DNA of 7,262 nucleotides from Limnohabitans sp. GTDB lineage: Bacteria > Planctomycetota > Phycisphaerae > Phycisphaerales > SM1A02. The stretch lies in contig JASGCF010000164.1 in assembly GCA_030054275.1 (NCBI GenBank), positions 1-7,262 on the forward strand, read 5' to 3'. A program made the position numbers and the translations under genes. Below the pieces are notes generated by a model. It worked only from the letters and a program-made list of their open reading frames with translations, was not told the DNA's origin and did no database searches. Within the stretch, counting starts at the first letter, position 1. The number at the start of each line of letters is the position of its first letter. Below are positions 1 to 6,612 of the stretch, in pieces.

Positions 1-917
1 GCCAAGCCGAGAGTATTGCTGGCTCCGGCGTTCGTGAAATCGTGTGTGCGCGACTTGCGATCGAAGAAGACGAGCGCACCTATCTCTATCTCGATTCGCG
101 TCGCCCGATGAGTTCGGTTGATTCGGGCATGGCTGATTTCATCGGTGCAGCAGCACGCATTTGCGGGCTTGTGTTTGAGAGTTTCCAACGGCGCAGATTG
201 GAAGAACTTCGACTCGATGTGGCGCGCGCGCGGGTTGTGCAGCAGCGACTGTTGCCTGCGGACCACGGTGAAGCGGGGCCGTTGAAGTTCCGGTTGCTCT
301 CGCAACCAGGTGCGTTGTTGGCAGGAGATTTCGCAGGTGTCACTGAGCGGCCCAATGGTTCTGCGCTGATTTGGGTGGGCGATGTGGTCGGCAAAGGACC
401 TGCTGCAGCGATGCTCATGGCAAGTGCGCAAGCGTGGTTGTACGCATCCGCAGGTCGCGAGCAAGGCGTTGCGGAGATCGTCGCATCGCTGAACGAGTTT
501 CTCTGTAGCCGAAGCGAGGTGACTGAATTCGCAACGCTGTTTGTCGCCGAGATCGACGCGCATGGAATGGTGACCGCGTGTGATGCTGGTCACGGCTTCG
601 CGTTCATCGTGAGTGATGGGGGCGCCGCGCGGGTTGAGATTGAGGCAGGCCTCGCCGCTGGAGTGATGAGTGGTGAACAGTACATCGCGAGTACTTTCCC
701 GCTTTCCAAAGAAGATCGATTGGTGATCGTGACCGACGGCGTGCATGAGCAACCGTCGATTGCCAATGAGCGATTTGGGCTTGGTCGCGTGATGGACGCG
801 CTTGCACGCAGTCGTGCACACGGCAGCGATATCGACACGATCGTCACGGAGTTGAGTCACTTCTCTGGACAAGGCTTTGAAGATGATGTGACGATTCTTT
901 CGGTCGAGCGGAAGTAG
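1..917 (+). CDS. GAF-SpoIIE (PP2C-like) serine/threonine phosphatase, 5' end missing
   Basis: The reading frame is open from base 3 to the TAG at 915-917, so the true start is upstream of the window. A GTG at base 42 is unlikely to be the start because conserved GAF-like sequence runs through it. Bases 3 to about 165 encode the end of a GAF-like sensor domain (SGVREIVCARL, then YLYLDSRRP). A charged linker helix follows and ends in the QQRLLP motif typical of RsbU/SpoIIE phosphatases (about 237-255). The catalytic domain shows the expected metal-binding acidic residues: AGDF (Asp codon 327), GDVVGKGPAAAM (Asp codon 381), TDGV (Asp codon 735) and the terminal FEDDVTIL (codons 882 and 885). The family removes phosphate from Ser/Thr residues, classically on anti-sigma-factor antagonists in partner-switching pathways. 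The missing N-terminus may carry an FHA domain, as in some related proteins, but this cannot be seen. No membrane segment is visible. The substrate is unknown; the next gene starts 161 bases downstream. Confidence 0.93.
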   Translation, partial: QAESIAGSGVREIVCARLAIEEDERTYLYLDSRRPMSSVDSGMADFIGAAARICGLVFESFQRRRLEELRLDVARARVVQQRLLPADHGEAGPLKFRLLSQPGALLAGDFAGVTERPNGSALIWVGDVVGKGPAAAMLMASAQAWLYASAGREQGVAEIVASLNEFLCSRSEVTEFATLFVAEIDAHGMVTACDAGHGFAFIVSDGGAARVEIEAGLAAGVMSGEQYIASTFPLSKEDRLVIVTDGVHEQPSIANERFGLGRVMDALARSRAHGSDIDTIVTELSHFSGQGFEDDVTILSVERK

Positions 918-922
918 CAGAG

Positions 923-950
923 TCGCGTCAGACACCCGCGATGTACGCGA
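923..950 (+). other. Imperfect hairpin-forming sequence after the phosphatase gene
   Basis: TCGCGT at 923-928 is the reverse complement of ACGCGA at 945-950. A shorter alternative stem pairs TCGCG (923-927) with CGCGA (937-941). It begins 5 bases after the phosphatase stop codon, where a terminator could be expected. No T-run follows, so a classical intrinsic terminator is not supported. This could be a chance inverted repeat in GC-rich DNA. Confidence 0.3.
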
Positions 951-999
951 AAGTCCTCATTTGGACCGTGCATTCGCGATTGCAGTTCGGACTCTCTTC

Positions 1000-1032
1000 G
1001 GCGCGTCACTGGCGCGTCACTGGCGCATCACT
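1000..1032 (+). repeat. Three tandem 11-bp repeats in the gap before the helicase gene
   Basis: Three abutting 11-base units occur: GGCGCGTCACT (1000-1010), an identical copy (1011-1021), and GGCGCATCACT with one change (1022-1032). A fourth, near-identical unit, GGCGCGTCAAT, lies apart at 1090-1100, inside the first codons of the helicase. The core CGCGTCA also occurs at 924-930. The 11-bp period is close to one DNA helical turn, so a protein binding each unit would contact the same face. The array lies 47 to 79 bases upstream of the proposed helicase start, a plausible place for a regulator site. It could equally be a small replication-slippage product without function. Confidence 0.9.
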
Positions 1033-1066
1033 CTTGTCTCGCCACGACTTCGTGAGTCCGACACCG

Positions 1067-1072
1067 TACACT
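1067..1072 (+). promoter_or_regulatory. Possible -10 element for a leaderless helicase transcript
   Basis: TACACT fits the TANNNT form of a bacterial -10 box and ends 6 bases before the ATG at 1079. A transcript starting at the normal distance would begin at or next to the A of the start codon. No purine-rich Shine-Dalgarno sequence is visible just upstream of 1079, which agrees with a leaderless message. No convincing -35 hexamer was found 16-18 bases upstream, so the support is weak. Confidence 0.3.
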
Positions 1073-1078
1073 CGCGCC

Positions 1079-3718
1079 ATGTCACCGAAGGCGCGTCAAT
1101 CATCCTTGCGTCCATGCAGGCCGCTCGGCGGTGGAGGGCAGCGGGCTCTTGGTAGCGATGTGGCGTGTCGGGAGAGCGTCGCCGAACTCTTCTTCGCATC
1201 GCGTGGTTGGCTACCGCACGCGTTTCAGCGAGAAACATGGCAGCGTGTGCAGGGCGGTGAAAGCGGCCTCGTACAGGTTCCAACCGGAAGCGGAAAGACC
1301 TACGCCGCATACTTTGGCTTCCTTGATGAGTTGTGTGCGGCGCAGTACTCAGCCGACGACGCGAAGGATGGACTCCGGCTTCTCTATGTCTCGCCACTTC
1401 GTGCTGTGTCACGCGATATCGAATGGGCATTGCGTGCACCGATGGATGAACTCGGCCTCGCTGTCACAGTCGGTGCGCGCACGGGTGATACTTCGGGCGC
1501 GGAACGCGCGCGACAGCGCGAGCGACTTCCGAATGTACTGGTCACAACGCCAGAATCCTTGTCGCTTCTTGTAGCCAACGATCGTGCGCCGGAGCTGCTC
1601 GCACGCGTTCGCGGCGTGATTGTCGATGAATGGCATGAACTGCTTGCCTCAAAACGCGGTGTGCAAGTCGAACTTGCGCTTGCGCGACTTCGTCGGTTCG
1701 CGCCAAAGATGCGGACATGGGGCCTCTCCGCGACGCTTCGGAACATCGATGATGCTGCGCGAATCCTTGTCGGAGTAGGAAATCCTGCCGCGATCGTGCG
1801 GGCCTCGATTCCTCGTGAAATTCGCGTCACCGGGCTTCTTCCCGATACCGTTGAGCGCTTTCCCTGGGCGGGGCATCTTGGTCTCACGATGTTGAAGCCG
1901 CTCGTTTCGTGGCTTGATCCGGCGAGGCCGACGCTTGTCTTCACGAACACCCGTTCGCAGGCCGAGCGCTGGTTTGCTGCGCTCTCGTGGGAACGGCCCG
2001 AGTGGCGCGATCTGCTTGCCCTGCATCACGGCTCCGTCGAACGCGAGCAGCGCGAGGAAATTGAGGGTGGCCTCAAATCAGGTCGGTTGCGCATCGTGGT
2101 TGCAACCTCAAGCCTCGATCTCGGGGTCGATTTTTCGCCCGTGGAACGGGTTGTCCAAATCGGTTCCCCCAAAGGGATCGCAAGGCTCATCCAACGCGCT
2201 GGTCGTTCTGGACATCGACCTGGTGCCTCGTGTGAGGTGTTGTGCGTGCCGACGCATGCGCTTGAGTTGGTCGAGATTGCGGCTGCGCGTCGAGCCATCG
2301 AAGGCGGTGAAATCGAAGAGCGTCATGGTTGGAGTCGTCCGCTTGATTGCCTTGTGCAGCATCTCGTGACTTGCGGAGTTGGCGGCGGTTTTCGCGCCGA
2401 CGAACTTTTCGACGAGGTCCGCAGTACCGCGAGTTTTGCGGCGCTTTCGCGCGACGAGTTCGATTGGTGCCTTGATCTTGCGGTGCGCGGCGGGCGCACG
2501 CTCACTCGATACGAGCAGTTCCACCGACTGCAACGCGACGAAGACGGCATCTATCGAGTGTCGTCGAAGAAAGTCGCGTCGGTGCATCGACTCAACATCG
2601 GATCGATCTCGGCAGATGCCACGATCTCGGTATCGCTTGTCGGCGGTCGACGCTTGGGCTCGATTGAGGAGAGCTTCATCGCGCGACTGAACGAAGGCGA
2701 TGCCTTTCTCTTTGCGGGCGATATTGTGGAATTTGTGCGGCTTCGCGATATGACAGCGTGGGTCCGTCGGACCAAGCGAGCAGACGCAACGCCGCGATGG
2801 AACGGCTCGCGCTTTCCACTCTCGACGGCACTGGCGAAGTCGGTGCGGCGTGCGTTGGATGAAGCGCGGCGGGGGATCTTTGACGCGCCTGAGATGCAGT
2901 TGGCACGGCCCGTACTCGAGCAGCAGATGCGGCTTTCCGCACTTCCATCGCCTGACGAAATTTTGGTCGAATGCGGCAAGATCGACGGGGGACAACAGAT
3001 TTTCCTGTTTCCCTTCGAGGGGCGCCTCGTGCATGAAGGGCTGGCTGTCTTGCTCGCCCTGCGGTTCGGTCGGCGCTCGTCTGGAACTCTCTCCGTGCAC
3101 TTCAACGATTACGGTCTCGCCTTGCATTCAGATGACCCGTTTCCCTTTGCGGAAATCGTGGGGGACGCTGTTTCAGCGCGCGAATTATTCTCGACAGACG
3201 CACTTGTGCCCGATCTCTTAGAGGCTGTGAATCTCGGTGAACTTTCGCGACGGCAGTTTCGGGATATTGCGCGTGTCGCGGGGCTTGTCTTTCAGCGGTA
3301 TCCCGGTGCAGAGCGCTCCGGTCGCCAAGTGCAAGCGGGCGCTGGATTGATTTTCGATGTCTTGCGTGAGTTTGACCCCGAGAACCTGTTGCTCCTCCAA
3401 AGCGAGCGTGAAGTGGTTGATCGTCAGTTCGAGGGTGGTCGCTTGGCCCGTGCGCTTGCGCGGTTGGCACAGGGACCGCTTGTCATTCGTCACATCGCGC
3501 GCCCAACGCCGCTTTCGCTGCCCTTGATCGTGGATAGGCTGGGTACGACCCTGTCCACTGAGGGCGTTCTTGCGCGGCTCCGCGCGATTTGTGGAGAGTT
3601 GCCACCAACTTCCGCGGATGGTCTGATGCCCGAACAGGTACAGCATGAAGGTACGCGCACGCGGGAAACTCGCCGCGGTGCAACGCGATATTCGCGCCGC
3701 GAACGAGGTCCGCTATGA
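1079..3718 (+). CDS. Ligase-associated DNA damage response DEXH-box helicase (Lhr family)
   Basis: This 879-residue protein is an SF2 DNA helicase expected to unwind nucleic acid at damage sites using ATP. Numbered from the ATG at 1079, the motifs in order are: FQRETW near 49, Walker A PTGSGKT at 68-74, Ia SPLRAVSRD near 105, Ib TTPESL near 156, motif II DEWHELL at 183 (a hallmark of the ligase-associated branch), III LSAT near 216, IV VFTNTRSQAE near 287, V ATSSLDLGVDF near 342, and VI QRAGRSGH near 372. A winged-helix region and the Lhr/DEAD-associated core follow (RLGSIEESFIARL, FEGRLVHEGLA, RRQFRDIARVAGLVFQ). All catalytic motifs look intact. The frame is open to an ATG at 941, but that would add 46 unconserved residues encoded across the tandem repeats, so 1079 is preferred. 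The C-terminus ends in an arginine-rich tail. The family normally travels with an ATP-dependent ligase, an exonuclease and PdeM; PdeM is nearby, and the kinase start overlaps this stop codon. Confidence 0.96.
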   Translation: MSPKARQSSLRPCRPLGGGGQRALGSDVACRESVAELFFASRGWLPHAFQRETWQRVQGGESGLVQVPTGSGKTYAAYFGFLDELCAAQYSADDAKDGLRLLYVSPLRAVSRDIEWALRAPMDELGLAVTVGARTGDTSGAERARQRERLPNVLVTTPESLSLLVANDRAPELLARVRGVIVDEWHELLASKRGVQVELALARLRRFAPKMRTWGLSATLRNIDDAARILVGVGNPAAIVRASIPREIRVTGLLPDTVERFPWAGHLGLTMLKPLVSWLDPARPTLVFTNTRSQAERWFAALSWERPEWRDLLALHHGSVEREQREEIEGGLKSGRLRIVVATSSLDLGVDFSPVERVVQIGSPKGIARLIQRAGRSGHRPGASCEVLCVPTHALELVEIAAARRAIEGGEIEERHGWSRPLDCLVQHLVTCGVGGGFRADELFDEVRSTASFAALSRDEFDWCLDLAVRGGRTLTRYEQFHRLQRDEDGIYRVSSKKVASVHRLNIGSISADATISVSLVGGRRLGSIEESFIARLNEGDAFLFAGDIVEFVRLRDMTAWVRRTKRADATPRWNGSRFPLSTALAKSVRRALDEARRGIFDAPEMQLARPVLEQQMRLSALPSPDEILVECGKIDGGQQIFLFPFEGRLVHEGLAVLLALRFGRRSSGTLSVHFNDYGLALHSDDPFPFAEIVGDAVSARELFSTDALVPDLLEAVNLGELSRRQFRDIARVAGLVFQRYPGAERSGRQVQAGAGLIFDVLREFDPENLLLLQSEREVVDRQFEGGRLARALARLAQGPLVIRHIARPTPLSLPLIVDRLGTTLSTEGVLARLRAICGELPPTSADGLMPEQVQHEGTRTRETRRGATRYSRRERGPL
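3705..3718 (+). promoter_or_regulatory. Ribosome binding site and ATGA stop-start overlap, helicase to kinase
   Basis: GAGG at 3705-3708 lies 6 bases before the kinase ATG at 3715, a good Shine-Dalgarno distance. The ATG (3715-3717) overlaps the helicase TGA (3716-3718). This 4-base overlap is the usual arrangement for translational coupling and fixes the kinase start. It implies one mRNA for both proteins and linked synthesis. Confidence 0.85.
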
Positions 3719-6519
3719 CAGATCAACAGCCCCCCAACGACGAAACCGCAGCATGGAACATTGGACCGCGCAAAGACGCGACTCCGACCCCACGCGGTGG
3801 AAATGCACCCAAATCGTCAAAGCGTGAAGGGGCTGTTGTTGGGAACGCCGATGGAACACAGGGGGCCGCATCGAGCGCGAACCCTTCGGCACCAACGCAA
3901 GAGATTGCCGGCGCAGAGCAAGATTTTGGCGAGACGCCGCGTGCAGAGGGGCTTCGCTTCATTCGCGAACTTGGTCGTGGTGGATTGGGATCGGTGTGGC
4001 TCGCCGTTCAAGAGACAGCGGAGTTTCGCCGCAATGTGGCCGTGAAACTCGTCCGTCGCGGCATGGACACCGAGGACATTCTGCGACGCTTTGCACTTGA
4101 GCGGCAATTGCTCGCGGCGCTCGAGCATCCAAACATCGTTCGGCTGTATGACGCGGGAACCACTGCAGATGGCCGTCCATATTTCGCGATGGAGTATGTC
4201 GAAGGACTTCCGATTGATCGATACGCAGACGAGAGACAATTAGGCATCGACAAGCGATTAGAGTTGTTCGTGCAAGTGTGCCGCGCGGTCCAGTATGCGC
4301 ACACGAAACTTGTGATTCACCGCGATTTGAAGCCGTCCAACATCATTGTCGCTCGCGATGGCACGGTGAAATTGCTTGACTTTGGCATTGCGAAGTTGGT
4401 TGATAGTGCGTTGAGCCCTGTACAACTCGATCCAACAAGTGCAGAGACGCGCGTGTTGACGCCCGAGTACGCAAGCCCAGAACAGATTCGTGGACAGACA
4501 CTTTCGACTGCAAGCGATGTGTATTCGCTTGGCGTGATTTTGTTTGAACTACTCACGGGTCATCGTCCGTATCGCATTCGCACTCGATTGATGCGGGAGA
4601 TGGAGCGAATTGTCTGCGAAGAAGAACCGCAAGTTCCCAGTACGATGGTCGGGAAGCCTGCAGAGTCGATCATTGTTGAGACCAGTGCGAATGGTGAAAC
4701 GAAAGTTGTGTCGCGCGAAATCGCGCCGCAGATGATTTCGAAGGCGCGTGCTGCTGCAACCGACACGCTGCGTCGGAAGTTGCGAGGCGACCTTGATGTC
4801 ATCACTTTGCGCGCGTTGGCGAAGACGCCAGATACGCGATACCCAACCGCTGAAGCGCTCGCGCAAGATGTCATGCGACACATGCGTGGTGAACCGATTG
4901 AGGCGCGGCCGCTCGGATGGACGGGCAAAGCGTATCGTTTTGTCAAGCGTAACCGCATCGGAGTTGGTGTGTCGGTGCTTGCCTTGTCGGCTGTGATTGG
5001 CGGACTCGGCAGCGCGTACTACGCAGAACGCGCTGCGTCGGAATCTGCGCTTCGTGTGGCCGAGACGGCGCGTGCGCAGGCGGAAGCAGATTTGCGCGCA
5101 GCGCAAGAAAAACTCGCGGGAATGCGTCTTGAGCAGGTGCGTGAGTTGTCTGGAGTTTTCCTCAATCAGTTCTACAACAGATTGCGTGCATTGCAGGGTG
5201 GCGCAGAACTTCGAGGACTTTTAGCCGACACCGTATCGCGGCAGGTCGCTGCGCTTGAGAAGCAAGACGCAGTCGTTGGATCGCGTGTTGCCGATCAAGA
5301 GTTTGATCGGTTGCTTGCGTCAAGTTACCGCGGGTTAGGTCGCGTTCGCGGCGATATGCGTGGTGAGAGTGGTGGCGACTTTACCGCTGCGAAAGAGGCG
5401 TTTGTCAAGAGCGAGTCGATCCTGAAAGCGATGAGGCGCCGCGATGATGTGATGGCAAAGCCGGAGATTGCCCGCAGCGTTGATTTCGAACTCATGCAAA
5501 CCTACCTGCTTTGGGCAGACGCTGTGAAAGCTGCGGGGGACCTCGACGAGGCCAAGCGCCTGCTCTTCGAGGCAGAAGCACTGGGTGCTGCAAATGCGGC
5601 AGTTTCAAGCCGTGATGAGCGACAGCGACACGCAAGCGTGTTGACCGAACTTGGCGAGATTCTCGATCGTCAAGGCGATCGCGGTGCCGCTGAGACGATG
5701 TTCGCGCGGTCGATTGAATTGCGTCGTGCGAATGTCGCTGCTGCGCCGACGGATCTCGATGCAGTTCGTGCGCTTGGGAAGGGGATCGCCTCGCTCCAAT
5801 CGCGCGCAGAAGCAAGCGGTGAGTGGGCGAAGGCGCTCCAACTTGCTGAGGAACTTACAACACTTCGCGTTGGCCTCTCGCGACAGAAGCCCGATGACGC
5901 CCGCTTGGCGCGAGATGCCATGCTGGCTCGAATGTCGCTCGGTCGTGCGCTCTTGCGGAATAAACGCGCCGATGAGGCGGTGGAGGCGTTGCAAGCAGCC
6001 TGCGCCGAGGCAACCACGCGCGTTGAGCGCACTCCAGAAAGTCATGAGGCGCTGAGCGATCGTGCCATTGCTTCTGAAAGTCTTGGCCAAGCGCTTGATG
6101 AACTTCGTCGCTACGACGACGCACTGAAGCGTTGGGCGATGGCGAGAGCAGATCTTCGGCGCGCTGCCGAAATCGCGCCGACGGTCGTCGGTTACCAACG
6201 ACGCGAGGCCTACTTCGGTGGTCGCGAAGCGCGGACGCTTGCGCTCGCTGGACGCGCTGCGGAAGGCGCTCCGATCGGAATTGCAGCAGCAACCTTTCTC
6301 AACGCGCTCGTGGGGACAAACAGCACTGACATGGATCTTCTCCTGCAAGCGGCGATCGTGAGCGCAGAGGCATCGACTGCGGCGCGAGTCGCTGGTGACG
6401 AATCCAACGCGGTGAAGTGGGAAGCGCGTGCGATCGAACTCTTGGGATTGATGACGCCTCAGGCACGCGCTGCCAATGAGCGATTTGTGCGGGCAGAACT
6501 TGAGCTTTTGCGTCCATGA
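3715..6519 (+). CDS. Membrane-anchored Hanks-type Ser/Thr protein kinase with TPR-like C-terminus
   Basis: A 934-residue protein predicted to phosphorylate proteins on Ser/Thr. Residues 1-79 are Pro/Ala/Gly/Ser-rich and probably disordered. The kinase domain spans about 80-395 with every key element present: glycine loop GRGGLGSV (87-94), VAVK lysine 111, helix-C Glu 129, HRDLKPSN with catalytic Asp 204, DFG Asp 222, the TPEYASPEQ activation-loop end (249-257) and DVYSLG Asp 268. About 70 charged residues (285-355) separate subdomains IX and XI, which I believe is common in this large-kinase family. Basic KRNR (411-414) precedes one hydrophobic segment (about 415-437), implying a cytoplasmic kinase and a C-terminus across the membrane. 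An Ala/Glu-rich probable coiled coil (438-475) and TPR-like helices (about 590-820) follow. The gene is coupled to the upstream helicase by ATGA. Its substrate is unknown; the neighbouring repair proteins are candidates only by position. Confidence 0.95.
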   Translation: MTDQQPPNDETAAWNIGPRKDATPTPRGGNAPKSSKREGAVVGNADGTQGAASSANPSAPTQEIAGAEQDFGETPRAEGLRFIRELGRGGLGSVWLAVQETAEFRRNVAVKLVRRGMDTEDILRRFALERQLLAALEHPNIVRLYDAGTTADGRPYFAMEYVEGLPIDRYADERQLGIDKRLELFVQVCRAVQYAHTKLVIHRDLKPSNIIVARDGTVKLLDFGIAKLVDSALSPVQLDPTSAETRVLTPEYASPEQIRGQTLSTASDVYSLGVILFELLTGHRPYRIRTRLMREMERIVCEEEPQVPSTMVGKPAESIIVETSANGETKVVSREIAPQMISKARAAATDTLRRKLRGDLDVITLRALAKTPDTRYPTAEALAQDVMRHMRGEPIEARPLGWTGKAYRFVKRNRIGVGVSVLALSAVIGGLGSAYYAERAASESALRVAETARAQAEADLRAAQEKLAGMRLEQVRELSGVFLNQFYNRLRALQGGAELRGLLADTVSRQVAALEKQDAVVGSRVADQEFDRLLASSYRGLGRVRGDMRGESGGDFTAAKEAFVKSESILKAMRRRDDVMAKPEIARSVDFELMQTYLLWADAVKAAGDLDEAKRLLFEAEALGAANAAVSSRDERQRHASVLTELGEILDRQGDRGAAETMFARSIELRRANVAAAPTDLDAVRALGKGIASLQSRAEASGEWAKALQLAEELTTLRVGLSRQKPDDARLARDAMLARMSLGRALLRNKRADEAVEALQAACAEATTRVERTPESHEALSDRAIASESLGQALDELRRYDDALKRWAMARADLRRAAEIAPTVVGYQRREAYFGGREARTLALAGRAAEGAPIGIAAATFLNALVGTNSTDMDLLLQAAIVSAEASTAARVAGDESNAVKWEARAIELLGLMTPQARAANERFVRAELELLRP

Positions 6520-6612
6520 AGTTGGGTGTAAGAGGGGGCTGGGCGCTCACGACTTGTGCGCTCTCGCCGGAACCATGCTCGACAGATTGCTCGAAGCGTG
6601 TAGTCTGTGATC
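6520..6612 (+). other. Short intergenic gap between kinase and PdeM
   Basis: This 93-base gap has no supportable gene. A weak bulged hairpin can be drawn near 6543-6563 (GCG, CT bulge, CAC, loop GACTT, GTG, CGC), but no T-run follows, so I do not call a terminator. TGCTCGA occurs twice in direct orientation (6576-6582 and 6588-6594), overlapping the candidate -35 region described separately. Confidence 0.6.
6579..6606 (+). promoter_or_regulatory. Candidate promoter for the PdeM gene
   Basis: TCGACA at 6579-6584 matches the TTGACA consensus at five of six positions. It is followed by a 16-base spacer and TAGTCT at 6601-6606, which has the TANNNT form but matches TATAAT at only three positions. 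The -10 ends 6 bases before the GTG at 6613, the same spacing as seen before the helicase start, and no Shine-Dalgarno sequence is evident. If real, it would give PdeM a leaderless message of its own, independent of the helicase-kinase transcript. Confidence 0.35.

Noticed and set aside
941..1078. N-terminal extension of the helicase to an ATG at 941
   Set aside because: The added 46 residues show no family similarity, are encoded across the tandem repeats, and there is no ribosome binding site before 941. Family similarity begins well after 1079.
2108..3127. Long open frame of 339 codons on the minus strand inside the helicase gene
   Set aside because: It lies fully antisense to a helicase with strong family motifs, and its translation is Arg/Ser/Pro-rich with no recognisable domain. 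This is the usual shadow frame in GC-rich coding DNA.
6569..6581. Possible SOS box of the GAAC-N4-GTTC type
   Set aside because: GAACCATGCTCG keeps only the first half-site; the second half departs from GTTC, so the dyad is broken.
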